Assembly: GCF_029873475.1 (NCBI RefSeq)
Contig: NZ_CP123499.1
Location: 1-64,000, forward strand
Length of the DNA: 64,000 bases
Reading direction: 5' to 3'
Source: Arsenophonus sp. aPb
GTDB lineage: Bacteria; Pseudomonadota; Gammaproteobacteria; Enterobacterales; Enterobacteriaceae
Part shown: positions 28,141 to 41,035 of the stretch, piece after piece
How positions within the stretch are numbered: the stretch's first letter is position 1
Layout: the number at the start of each line of letters is the position of its first letter
Position numbers and translations under genes: made by a program
Notes under the pieces: model-generated
What the model was told of the DNA's origin: nothing
The model's database searches: none
The model's input: only the letters and a program-made list of their open reading frames with translations

Positions 28141-29538
28141 TTACTGTTGGGGATCTTTTTTATTAATTAAATTTTGTCCATCTTCTTGCTGTAACAGAAT
28201 GAAAATAAATGAAGAAGAAAGCGTAATTATACCTATAGTAATAAATGTATAATGAAAATTATCAATATGATCACCATAAGGTAGCGACTCAAAAAAATGT
28301 AAAATTGCGGCGCTACTCGCAATACCAAAACTGATAGCAAGTTGTTGGGTTACAGCTAACAAACTATTACCAGAACTGGCATTGTTTTCAGTTAAATCCG
28401 CTAGCGTAAGTGTATTCATAGCTGTGAATTGAGTAGACATTGCTGCTCCCAGTAAAAATAAAGGAATTATCAAAAAATAAATTGGCATATTAGGTGATTG
28501 CAATGAAAATTGAGTAATAATTAAACCAATAATAAATGTTATTGTAAAAAGTGTTTTTTTATAGCCATAGTTAGTTAATATTTTTGTCACAACAGATTTT
28601 GCCGATATAGAGCCTATCGCCATTGGAGCCATCATTAAACCAGCTATAACTGCTGGGTGTCCAAATCCTACTTGTAACATTAACGGCATTAAAAATGGAA
28701 TACAGCCTGTTCCTAAACGGGTCATAATGTTACCGGCTATGCCGATAGAAAATGTTCTTGTGCTAAACAAACTTAATGGAATAATTGAATAAGAGATTTT
28801 TCTTGCGTGTAATACATAAAGAAAAAGTAAAAAAATGCCGCCCATAATTATAATTAATGGTGCATAATTAGTTAATTTTTCGTTATTAAAAAAATCTAAA
28901 CTCACCGTTAACATGACAATACTAGTACCAAAAAGAATAAACCCTGTAGTATCAAAGGTACGTTTAGGCATTTTAAAGTCAGGCATATGTTTTAGTGCAT
29001 ATAAAATACCTAATAAACCAATAGGAATATTAATAATAAATATCCAATGCCAGCTGGTATAAGTTACTAAAAGACCACCTAGTAAAGGTCCTAATATAGG
29101 TCCAACTAATCCTGGAATAGTAACAAAATTTAAAATAGGTAGTAATTCACTGCGTGGGTAAGCTCTCAATAATGCTAAACGTGCAACAGGCATCATCATT
29201 GCACCGCCTATTCCTTGAATGATGCGAGAAAAAACCAAAAATTCTAATGATAATGACATTGCAGATAAGAAAGATCCTAAAGAAAATAGACTAACTGCAA
29301 AGATAAAAATTTTTCTTGTACCAAAGCGATCAGCTAACCATCCACTGACAGGTATAAGGAGAGCAACGGTTAATGTATAACTTATTACAGCAGATTGCAT
29401 TGCTAAAGGAGAATGATTAAGACTTTTAGCTATGTCAGGCAATGCAGTATTTAAAATAGTTGCATCTAGGCTTTGCATAAAAAAAGCCATTGCGGCTATA
29501 ACTGGTAGGCCAAACATATTTTGTGTTGTTTTTAACAT
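28141..29538 (-). CDS. hsrA: MFS transporter HsrA (DHA2 type)
   Basis: Inner-membrane drug:H+ antiporter-type protein of unknown substrate. The 465 residues contain about 14 hydrophobic segments; the motifs GWLADRFGTRKIF, RIIQGIGGAMMMPVARLAL and GPILGPLLGGLLV are near-identical to E. coli HsrA (YieO). Its location between ravA and an rRNA operon with tRNA-Glu matches the E. coli order hsrA-yieP-rrnC, except that kup, the rbs operon and yieP are absent here. The product may transport small hydrophobic compounds; that is family knowledge, not seen in the sequence. Confidence 0.88.
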   Translation of the reverse strand: MLKTTQNMFGLPVIAAMAFFMQSLDATILNTALPDIAKSLNHSPLAMQSAVISYTLTVALLIPVSGWLADRFGTRKIFIFAVSLFSLGSFLSAMSLSLEFLVFSRIIQGIGGAMMMPVARLALLRAYPRSELLPILNFVTIPGLVGPILGPLLGGLLVTYTSWHWIFIINIPIGLLGILYALKHMPDFKMPKRTFDTTGFILFGTSIVMLTVSLDFFNNEKLTNYAPLIIIMGGIFLLFLYVLHARKISYSIIPLSLFSTRTFSIGIAGNIMTRLGTGCIPFLMPLMLQVGFGHPAVIAGLMMAPMAIGSISAKSVVTKILTNYGYKKTLFTITFIIGLIITQFSLQSPNMPIYFLIIPLFLLGAAMSTQFTAMNTLTLADLTENNASSGNSLLAVTQQLAISFGIASSAAILHFFESLPYGDHIDNFHYTFITIGIITLSSSFIFILLQQEDGQNLINKKDPQQ

Positions 29539-29780
29539 TTAATAACCTAAAAAATAAGGTAAACCAAAATAAATCAGATTTTAAAATAGATTATCTTTTA
29601 TTTATTTTAGAAAATTATAGCACTAACAGATATCTAATGAACCATTACTTATATAACTTTGTTCTAGATAATTATTTCTAAATAATTACCACTAAAAATT
29701 TAAAATTACAGAGAGCTAAAGCATAAATAAATTGTTTTGTCGAAAAAAACAGCAAACAACTCAAGTTTACAAATTATTGC
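29539..29780. other. AT-rich region upstream of rrn P1
   Basis: This gap between hsrA and the rRNA promoter holds the hsrA start region and the A/T-rich sequence where UP element and Fis sites are expected. No reading frame is called, and I cannot place Fis sites with confidence. Confidence 0.5.
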
Positions 29781-29817
29781 TTGCTAGTCACATAAAACTC
29801 CCTATAATGCGCCCCCA
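29781..29817 (+). promoter_or_regulatory. rrnP1: rRNA operon promoter P1
   Basis: TTGCTA at 29781-29786, a 16-bp spacer, TATAAT at 29803-29808 and the GC-rich discriminator GCGCCCCC. Transcription should start near the A at 29817 in CCCACTG. The spacer, -10 and discriminator match enteric rrn P1 promoters, which implies stringent (ppGpp) control. Confidence 0.9.
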
Positions 29818-29890
29818 CTGAGTCAGTATAGAACCAATCAGTTGAAGTGGATTTTAGCGACGCAGGGTAAAGAAAAGTAGAAATAACTAC

Positions 29891-29926
29891 TTGACTTTAC
29901 AGGTGAAAAGCGTAATATACGCCACC
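29891..29926 (+). promoter_or_regulatory. rrnP2: rRNA operon promoter P2
   Basis: TTGACT at 29891-29896, 16 bp, then TAATAT at 29913-29918, about 110 bp downstream of P1 as in E. coli rrn operons. Confidence 0.75.
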
Positions 29927-29944
29927 TCGCGACTCCGGTCGCAC

Positions 29945-29955
29945 GCTCTTTAACA
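29945..29955 (+). promoter_or_regulatory. rrn antitermination boxA (leader)
   Basis: GCTCTTTAACA, preceded by a short GC-rich hairpin (GCGACTCCGGTCGC) at the boxB position and followed by TGTGTGGG (boxC). These recruit the NusB/NusE antitermination complex. A second copy, TGCTCTTTAACA, lies in the 16S-23S spacer at 31987-31998. Confidence 0.88.
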
Positions 29956-30163
29956 ATTAATCAGACAATCTGTGTGGGCACTCGCAAGACATCATCAAAA
30001 ACTATTTGAAGATTAAGTCTTGAAGAGTGACAAAACAGTTAATTCATATATGAACTAATAAGCAGTAACGTTATTTTGGGCAACGGTGAAGGCAGTAAAA
30101 TGTCGACAAAGTAGCAAAAAAAAGCGTTACGGCCAGTAAAACATTCTTTGAGCATCAAACTTT

Positions 30164-31705
<1,542 letters not shown>

Positions 31706-31792
31706 CCGAGATAGATGGAATGTGAGTGTTCACACAGATTGTCTGATGAAATCGAGAGTAAAGCCAATCTAAGATTGACTGAAGACCTTGAA

Positions 31793-31867
31793 GTCCCCTT
31801 CGTCTAGAGGCCTAGGACATCGCTCTTTCACGGCGGTAACAGGGGTTCGAATCCCCTAGGGACGCCA
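31793..31867 (+). tRNA. gltU: tRNA-Glu(UUC), 75 nt with stem defects
   Basis: It lies in the 16S-23S spacer, as in E. coli rrnB/C/E/G, with anticodon TTC in the loop CTTTCAC, T-arm AGGGG-TTCGAAT-CCCCT and encoded CCA. Compared with the E. coli gene, the 3' acceptor strand is AGGGAC instead of AGGGGAC, one G short, so a C is left unpaired in the 5' strand. The anticodon stem reads TCGCT/GGCGG, with G-U wobbles at both ends (27-43 and 31-39). It is probably still a tRNA gene but may be degenerating, or the missing G may be a homopolymer sequencing error. Confidence 0.88.
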
Positions 31868-32259
31868 CTTCGGTGATTAGAAAGGCCGCACATCAATATT
31901 TTGGTGTGTTGTGAAGCTCATGCTGGCTTGCTATGGACTTTACTCAATAATGATTAAGCCAATTCAACGAGTTGGTTTAACAATTATGCTCTTTAACAAT
32001 CTGGAACAAGCTGAAAATTGAAACACACATTATTGAGAAAAATAATGTGGAGAACTCTCAAACTCCAACGTGAAGTGTATTCGCTGTCAGGAAGGCAGGC
32101 ATTATGAGCGAGCAGTCAGGAATTCGAGGCGGCCAGCGCGCAGCAAGCGCAGCGTACAAAGTACGTGAGCATTGCGAGCACTGCCCAACAAAGAATTGCT
32201 GCACGCGCAGCCATAACCTATCAGAATGATAGTGAAATAAAGACATCTTCGGGTTGTGA
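31868..32259 (+). other. 16S-23S internal transcribed spacer, distal part
   Basis: This 392-nt spacer carries the second boxA (31987-31998), a GC-rich imperfect palindrome (about 32085-32216), and at 32241-32265 the 5' arm of the 23S processing stem. That arm, ending GTTGTGAGGTTAAG, pairs with 35359-35385 downstream of 23S, giving an RNase III substrate. No second tRNA gene is present. Confidence 0.8.
32085..32216. repeat. GC-rich palindromic repeat in the rRNA spacer
   Basis: The block is far richer in G and C than the spacer around it and centres on GCGTAC-AAA-GTACGT at about 32152-32166. Flanks such as CGAGGCGGCCAGCGCG and GAGCACTGCCCAACAA resemble dispersed palindromic repeats that I recall from Photorhabdus/Xenorhabdus-type genomes. 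A related but shorter element is in the 23S-5S spacer (about 35445-35515). Confidence 0.5.
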
Positions 32260-35367
<3,108 letters not shown>

Positions 35368-35444
35368 ACAACACCGAAGGTGTTTTGAGAAGAGAGAAGA
35401 AATTTTAGCTTGTTCGGAGATTGACTCCTGTAGGAATTTACGTG

Positions 35445-35515
35445 AATGGCAGTGAGCTGGCGCTAGGTGCATACTGAGGTATGTGAATGAGGCGAAAGGC
35501 TGGCCGAGATAGCAG
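35445..35515. repeat. Palindromic element in the 23S-5S spacer
   Basis: The core GCATAC-TGAG-GTATGTGAATGAGGCG resembles the spacer element's GCGTAC-AAA-GTACGTGAGCATTGCG, with a paired change (G-C type to A-T) in the stem. The relationship is judged by eye. Confidence 0.4.
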
Positions 35516-35546
35516 CGTAATGAAACAGGATAGCGAAAAAAGAATT

Positions 35547-35666
35547 TGTCTGGCGGCAATAGCGCGGTGGTCCCACCTGACCCCATGCCGAACTCAGAAG
35601 TGAAATGCCGTAGCGCCGATGGTAGTGTGGGGTCTCCCCATGTGAGAGTAGGGAGCTGCCAGACTT
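35547..35666 (+). rRNA. rrf: 5S ribosomal RNA, copy 1
   Basis: About 120 nt from TGTCTGGCGGCAATAGCGCG to GAGCTGCCAGACTT, very close to E. coli 5S. The terminal helix pairs normally, with T3-A117 replacing the E. coli C-G pair. Confidence 0.95.
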
Positions 35667-35811
35667 TAATTTAATGCTAATAGCTAAGGCTGTTAGTGAA
35701 ATAAATATATGATAGAACAGTTTGGTTAGTCGTTATTTATCTATAAATTTAATTATTAATTCGATTAATGCACTGCTTAAACGTTCGATAGAATATAAAT
35801 AGAAAAGAATT

Positions 35812-35931
35812 TGCTTAGTAGCTATAGCGCGGTAGCTCCACCTGATCCCATGCCGAACTCAGAAGTGAAATGCCGTAGTGCCGATGGTAGTGTGGGGTCT
35901 CCCCATGTGAGAGTAGGGAACTGCTAAGCTT
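35812..35931 (+). rRNA. rrf: 5S ribosomal RNA, copy 2 (divergent)
   Basis: The 120-nt second copy starts 145 nt after the first and runs TGCTTAGTAGCTATAGCGCG to GAACTGCTAAGCTT. It differs from copy 1 mainly in the terminal helix and around positions 22-35. In the terminal helix most changes keep pairing (4-116 C-G to U-A, 6-114 G-C to A-U, 9-111 to A-U), so it is likely functional rather than a pseudogene. Confidence 0.9.
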
Positions 35932-35940
35932 AAAATATCA

Positions 35941-35966
35941 AGGCCACCTAATTAGGGTGGCTTTTC
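35941..35966 (+). terminator. rRNA operon terminator
   Basis: GCCACCT (35943-35949) pairs with GGGTGGC (35955-35961), extended by outer pairs, and is followed by TTTTC. It lies 10 bp after the second 5S gene. Confidence 0.85.
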
Positions 35967-36082
35967 TATATATAAATAATAAATCTATGTTAATGAATAA
36001 TATATTTTATATTTAAATTATATCTACTTTATCAACCATCTTTGTCAATATTTTTAGAGTTTATTATAAGTAATTGTCTAAT

Positions 36083-38041
36083 CTAACAAGAAATATTGAT
36101 CGAATCCTTTTCTTCTAATAATTTTTCGACAACACTAGGATCGGCTAAGGTGGATGTATCACCTAGATTATTTATATCGCCAGTGGCAATCTTTCTTAAA
36201 ATACGTCGCATAATTTTACCTGAGCGAGTTTTTGGTAATGCATCAGTCCAATGAAGAATATCTGGTGTGGCTATTGGCCCAATTTCTTTACGCACCCAAT
36301 TGCGTACGTCATTATAGAGTTCTGCTGAAGGTTCTTCACCTTGATTTAGTGTGATATAGGCGTAAATTGCTTGCCCTTTAATATTATGAGGAACACCAAC
36401 GACGGCAGCCTCAGCAATTTTAGGAAAGGCTACAAGTGCAGATTCGATTTCGGCTGTACCTAGACGATGACCAGAAATATTTAAAACATCGTCAACACGA
36501 CCAGTTATCCAATAATAACCGTCTTCATCGCGGCGAGCACCGTCTCCGCTGAAATACATACCTTTAAATAGTGAAAAATAGGTTTGTTCAAAGCGTTCAT
36601 GGTCATCATAAATTGTTCTAGCTTGTCCTGGCCATGAATCCATAATAACAAGATTGCCTTCAGCAATACCTTCAAGTAAATGACCTAAATTATCAATAAG
36701 CGCGGGCTTAATGCCAAAAAACGGTAACGTGGCTGAGCCAGGTTTAAGTTCAGTTGCTCCCGGTAAGGGTAAAAGCATAAAACCGCCGGTTTCAGTTTGC
36801 CACCATGTATCAATAATAGGGCAATGGCTATTACCTATTTTTTTGTAGTACCATTCCCAAGCTTCCGGATTAATAGGTTCACCCACAGAGCCTAAAATTC
36901 TTAAAGAATTGCGTTGAGTACCTTCAATAGCTTTATCACCTTCGGCCATCAAAGCACGAATTGCTGTTGGTGCGGTATATAGAATATTTACTTTATGCTT
37001 ATCAATTATTTGCCCCATGCGATTTATACTTGGATAATTAGGCACACCTTCAAACATTAGCGTAGTGGCGCCGTTGGATAGTGGACCATAAATTAAATAA
37101 CTATGTCCTGTTACCCAACCTATATCAGCGGTACACCAATAAATTTCTTTCTCTTGATAGTCAAATGCGTATTTGAATGTGAGAGAAACATAAACTAAAT
37201 AGCCACCAGAGGTGTGTAAGATGCCTTTTGGTTTGCCTGTTGAACCAGATGTATAAAGAATAAATAAAGGATCTTCTGCATTCATTTCTTCAGCCGGGCA
37301 GTCAGCGTTGAGTCCTTTAATAATTTCATGCCACCAGTGATCACGTTTTTCCTGCCAATCGATTTGATTACCCGTTCGCCTAAAAACAATAACATTATTA
37401 ATCGTTTCGACAGTCTGGTTTTTTAACGCTTCATCAACATTTTTTTTCAGTGGTATAGTACGATTTGCTCTTAACCCTTCATCTGCTGTAATGATAAGTT
37501 TAGCTTTACTATCAGTAATGCGTCCTGCAATAGCTTCTGGTGAAAAACCAGCAAAGATAACAGAATGAATAGCGCCAATGCGCGTGCATGCTAGCATGGC
37601 GATAGCCGATTCAGGTATCATCGGCATATAAATAGCAACAACATCGCCTTTTTTGATACCTAGTTTTTTTAATGCATTGGCAAATAGACAAACATCATGA
37701 TGAAGTTGGCGGTAAGTTATATGATAAGATTGTGATGGGTCATCGCCTTCCCAAATGATTGCAGTTTGATCACCACGTAATTGCAAATGGCGATCTAGGC
37801 AGTTAGTACTTAAATTTAAAGTGCCATCTTCAAACCATTGGATGTTAATGTGTCCCGGATCAAATGAAGTGTTTTTTACTTTGGTATAAGGTTTTATCCA
37901 GTCAACAATTTGCCCTTTTTCTCGCCAAAATGTATCAGGATCTTCAATTGATAATTGATAATCTTGTAGATACTGCATTTTATTAACTAAGGTATGTGCG
38001 GCAATTTTAGTAGGAATGGGGTACTTGAATGTTGATATCAT
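36083..38041 (-). CDS. acs: Acetyl-CoA synthetase (AMP-forming)
   Basis: Activates acetate to acetyl-CoA through acetyl-AMP, a high-affinity acetate scavenging route. The ATG at 38041 has AGGAG 9 nt upstream and gives 652 residues, the E. coli length; the longer frame starting at 38071 is not preferred. The adenylate-forming core YTSGSTGKPKG, the WWQTETGG segment and the C-terminal PKTRSGKIMRR with the lysine that is acetylated for control in homologues are intact. It converges with the rRNA operon. The E. coli partners yjcH and actP are not next to it here. Confidence 0.97.
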   Translation of the reverse strand: MISTFKYPIPTKIAAHTLVNKMQYLQDYQLSIEDPDTFWREKGQIVDWIKPYTKVKNTSFDPGHINIQWFEDGTLNLSTNCLDRHLQLRGDQTAIIWEGDDPSQSYHITYRQLHHDVCLFANALKKLGIKKGDVVAIYMPMIPESAIAMLACTRIGAIHSVIFAGFSPEAIAGRITDSKAKLIITADEGLRANRTIPLKKNVDEALKNQTVETINNVIVFRRTGNQIDWQEKRDHWWHEIIKGLNADCPAEEMNAEDPLFILYTSGSTGKPKGILHTSGGYLVYVSLTFKYAFDYQEKEIYWCTADIGWVTGHSYLIYGPLSNGATTLMFEGVPNYPSINRMGQIIDKHKVNILYTAPTAIRALMAEGDKAIEGTQRNSLRILGSVGEPINPEAWEWYYKKIGNSHCPIIDTWWQTETGGFMLLPLPGATELKPGSATLPFFGIKPALIDNLGHLLEGIAEGNLVIMDSWPGQARTIYDDHERFEQTYFSLFKGMYFSGDGARRDEDGYYWITGRVDDVLNISGHRLGTAEIESALVAFPKIAEAAVVGVPHNIKGQAIYAYITLNQGEEPSAELYNDVRNWVRKEIGPIATPDILHWTDALPKTRSGKIMRRILRKIATGDINNLGDTSTLADPSVVEKLLEEKDSINISC

Positions 38042-38121
38042 ATTTTTCTTCTCCTCATTTGAGGTAATCATATGCTATATAGCGATTAACTAAGCTTATG
38101 AGTAAGGATTTGTTTTTTTTT

Positions 38122-38137
38122 TGTGTTAGTGATCACG
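38122..38137. promoter_or_regulatory. Candidate CRP site upstream of acs
   Basis: TGTGT-TAGTGA-TCACG matches 4 of 5 bases in each half of the CRP consensus TGTGA-N6-TCACA with correct spacing. It lies about 80-95 bp before the acs ATG. CRP activates acs in E. coli. Confidence 0.4.
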
Positions 38138-38374
38138 TAAATGTTGGTGCTATATTTTATATTTATTGTTTATTGATTAATTATTCTATTTAAATTTATT
38201 AAATTGATGTTTTTTGTCAAAATTTTTATTTGAATGTAATTAATATATGTATAGATAAATAAAAACCTTAAAAAATGTATTGTTTATAATTGTTTTCATT
38301 ATGATGGCAATCCTTGTAAAATAAGTATTGATTGAAACATTTATTTTATATTTAAGTAACAGGAGTTAATGCAA
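38138..38374. other. acs-sodA divergent intergenic region
   Basis: Very AT-rich; together with 38042-38137 it separates two divergent genes and must hold both promoters. TATAATTGTTTTCATTATG at 38285-38303 matches the 19-bp Fur consensus at 13 positions, a weak candidate that fits the known Fur control of sodA in E. coli. No reading frame is seen. Confidence 0.4.
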
Positions 38375-39001
38375 ATGAGCTATACATTACCTTCCCTGCC
38401 TTATGAATATGGGGCATTAGAGCCACATTTTGATGAAAGGACAATGAGAATCCATCATACCAAACATCATCAAACATATGTCAACAATACCAATGATGCG
38501 TTAAAAGATTTTCCTGAGCTTGCCAAACTTGATATAGATGATTTGATTCAAAACTTAGATAAAGTACCAGCAGATAAACGTACTTTTTTACGTAATAATG
38601 CAGGCGGTCATGCCAATCATAGTATGTTTTGGATTGGATTAAAAATTGGTACTGAACTACAGGGTGAGCTGAAATCGGCAATTGAACGTGATTTTGGTAG
38701 TGTAGAGAATTTTAAAGAAATTTTTGAAAAAGCGGCAGCAACTCGTTTTGGTTCTGGTTGGGCGTGGTTAGTCTTGAAATCGGATGGAAAATTGGCGGTT
38801 GTTTCGACAGCTAATCAAGATAATCCGCTAATGGGTGAGTCTATTTCTGGTGTTTCTGGTTATCCTATTTTAGGGCTTGATGTTTGGGAACATGCTTATT
38901 ATCTTAAATATGAAAATCGTCGCCCTGAATACATTAAAGCTTTTTGGTCAGTTGTTAACTGGGATGAAGCTGCGAAACGTTTTGCGGAAAAAGCAAAATA
39001 A
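38375..39001 (+). CDS. sodA: Superoxide dismutase [Mn]
   Basis: Cytoplasmic dismutation of superoxide. Starting at the ATG at 38375 (AGGAG 9 nt upstream) gives 208 residues, MSYTLPSLPYEYGALEPHF as in E. coli SodA; the ATG six bases earlier is only 3 nt from AGGAG. Metal ligands are visible in MRIHHTKHHQTYVNN, GGHANHSMFW and DVWEHAYY. GGHANH and the following NQDNPLMGE favour the manganese rather than the iron form. Confidence 0.96.
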   Translation: MSYTLPSLPYEYGALEPHFDERTMRIHHTKHHQTYVNNTNDALKDFPELAKLDIDDLIQNLDKVPADKRTFLRNNAGGHANHSMFWIGLKIGTELQGELKSAIERDFGSVENFKEIFEKAAATRFGSGWAWLVLKSDGKLAVVSTANQDNPLMGESISGVSGYPILGLDVWEHAYYLKYENRRPEYIKAFWSVVNWDEAAKRFAEKAK

Positions 39002-39034
39002 CATTGACCTTATCCTGTTTGTTTCTTATCAATG

Positions 39035-39074
39035 TTAGTGGTGCCAGATTAGTTACTGGCCTACTAATATTTTT
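39035..39074 (+). terminator. sodA terminator
   Basis: TTAGTGGTGCCAG (39035-39047) pairs with CTGGCCTACTAA (39056-39067) with a small internal irregularity, followed by TATTTTT. It is 34 bp past the sodA stop. Confidence 0.6.
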
Positions 39075-39285
39075 GGATAGCTAGTTGAAAATATAACAAT
39101 AAAAATTACAAGGTACTGTTAATTGTTTATGTAATTAGTTAAAAAAATGATTAGTTTTACTAAATACTGTTTCCTTGTTTAATAAATAAAGATTAATTCT
39201 TATTTTATTATTTATTGTTATTAATTTTTTATAAATGATTTATTCTTAGTGTCAATCTCCCTCGTGTTTTACGGGGAGAAGAGAA

Positions 39286-40329
39286 TTATTTTTTTATAGG
39301 ATTAATAAAACCAATAGCGTCATAAACTTTATTAAGCGTTATTTGAGCGCGAGTTTCTGCTTTGCTAGCACCTTCCGACATAATATCATTCAATAATTTT
39401 TCGTTATTACGAAATTCATCAAAACGACTTTGGATATTTATTAACATATCTGAAACAGCTTCAGCAACGGTGTTTTTAAGATCGCCATACATTTTTCCAG
39501 CAAATTGTTTTTCTATCTCCGAGCTAGATGTATCTGTGACGCCAGAAAGGATATCTATCAGATTAGAAATACCCGGTTTATTTTCTGAGTCATAATAAAC
39601 GCGTGGTGGCTCGTCAGAATCAGTAAGGGCACGTTTGATCTTTTTAGCTGCTGATTTAGGGTTTTCTAATAACGTTATGACATTATTGCGATTATCATCT
39701 GATTTTGACATCTTTTTTTGCGGTTCTTGTAGAGACATAACCCGCGCTCCTTTTTCCGGAATAAAAGGATCGGGTATAGTAAATATTTCACCATAGAGCG
39801 AATTAAAACGTTGAGCGATATCGCGGCTTAATTCTAAATGTTGTTTTTGATCGATACCAACCGGGACTTGGTTTGTCTGGTAAAGTAAAATATCGGCAGC
39901 CATCAATACCGGATAATCAAATAATCCAGCATTAATATTTTCAGCATGACGGGTTGATTTGTCTTTAAATTGTGTCATGCGGCTTAATTCACCAAAATAG
40001 GTATAACAGTTAAGAGCCCAGCTAAGTTGAGTATGTTGTGGAACATGGGATTGAACAAAAATAATGCTTTTTTTAAAATCGATACCGCAAGCAAGATATA
40101 AGGCTAACGTATCAAGCGTACGCTTTCTTAACTCTTTGGGGTCTTGACGGACTGTAATGGCATGCTGATCAACAATACAATAAATACAGTCATAATTATC
40201 TTGCATGTGAACCCATTGGCGTAATGCGCCAATATAGTTGCCGATGGTCAACTCCCCTGACGGTTGAGCCCCACTGAATACGATAGGTTTTTTGAAGTTA
40301 TTAGTCGATTTTATCGGGGGTGTATTCAT
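39286..40329 (-). CDS. trpS: Tryptophanyl-tRNA synthetase
   Basis: Class I synthetase charging tRNA-Trp. The 347 residues are 13 longer than E. coli TrpRS because of an N-terminal extension (MNTPPIKSTNNFK) before KPIVFSGAQPSGELTIGNY, which contains the HIGH-equivalent TIGN. The KMSKS loop is present as KKMSKSDDNRNN. It is the last gene of the aroK-aroB-damX-dam-rpe-gph-trpS cluster conserved in enterics; its start is 1 bp past the gph stop. A start at the later ATG-less PIVF region is not possible, so the extension is probably real. Confidence 0.96.
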   Translation of the reverse strand: MNTPPIKSTNNFKKPIVFSGAQPSGELTIGNYIGALRQWVHMQDNYDCIYCIVDQHAITVRQDPKELRKRTLDTLALYLACGIDFKKSIIFVQSHVPQHTQLSWALNCYTYFGELSRMTQFKDKSTRHAENINAGLFDYPVLMAADILLYQTNQVPVGIDQKQHLELSRDIAQRFNSLYGEIFTIPDPFIPEKGARVMSLQEPQKKMSKSDDNRNNVITLLENPKSAAKKIKRALTDSDEPPRVYYDSENKPGISNLIDILSGVTDTSSSEIEKQFAGKMYGDLKNTVAEAVSDMLINIQSRFDEFRNNEKLLNDIMSEGASKAETRAQITLNKVYDAIGFINPIKK

Positions 40330-40330
40330 A

Positions 40331-41035
40331 TTATGATTCCAGAATTGTAAAATGTGGTAGTCCTAACGCAGGAAGCAGATCGGCAAAGTTATCTAATACA
40401 TAATTTGGTTTACTTAATGCGATAGATTCACCATAGTTATATCCATAAGTTAAACCCACACAAGGACAGCCAGCCGCTTTAGCAGCTAAGATATCATTAT
40501 GAGAATCGCCGACAAATAATAATTGATTTTTATGTAGGCCAAATTTTCCCATTGTAAGATATAGTGGAGCCGGATGTGGTTTTTTCTTTTTTACGTCATC
40601 TCCACCTAATATTAAAGAAAAATAAGAATTAATTGCTAATTTTTTTAATAAAGGGTCAATAAATGGTGTTGGTTTATTGGTGACGATTGCCATTGGAAAG
40701 GGTTGTTTGGCTAATTCTGCTAATGTTTCTTTTACTCCAGGAAAAAGCTGACTACCTGTCATTACTGTTGTTGCATAAATTTTATCAAATAATTGACGAG
40801 TATTATTTTTAATTTTTGGTGTAATTTTAACATTTGCCCAAGTTAATGCGCGTTCTATCATAATATCAACACCATTACCAACCCAAGTGGAAACAAGTTC
40901 TTTACCGGCAGCTGGTAATTGCTGATTAATTAAAGCATGATCTAAGGCATTAGCTAATCCGCCAACACTGTCGACTAATGTTCCATCCAAATCAAATGCG
41001 ATAGCTTGAATATCGGTTAATTTTTTAAATGTCAT
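40331..41035 (-). CDS. gph: Phosphoglycolate phosphatase
   Basis: HAD-superfamily phosphatase removing 2-phosphoglycolate formed during repair of oxidised DNA ends. The 234 residues (E. coli 252) show the nucleophile motif FDLDGTLVDS, motif II IVTNKPTPF and motif III/IV KPHPAPLY and FVGDSHNDILAAKAAG. The start overlaps the rpe stop by one base (TAATG type), indicating translational coupling. Confidence 0.95.
   Translation of the reverse strand: MTFKKLTDIQAIAFDLDGTLVDSVGGLANALDHALINQQLPAAGKELVSTWVGNGVDIMIERALTWANVKITPKIKNNTRQLFDKIYATTVMTGSQLFPGVKETLAELAKQPFPMAIVTNKPTPFIDPLLKKLAINSYFSLILGGDDVKKKKPHPAPLYLTMGKFGLHKNQLLFVGDSHNDILAAKAAGCPCVGLTYGYNYGESIALSKPNYVLDNFADLLPALGLPHFTILES

Noticed and set aside
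35812..35931. Second 5S as a pseudogene
   Set aside because: Most changes in the terminal helix are compensated and the length is exactly 120 nt, so a functional variant is more likely.
39256..39279. Hairpin TCTCCC/GGGAGA downstream of trpS as a terminator
   Set aside because: The stem is only 6 bp plus partial pairs and no T-run follows on either strand immediately after it.
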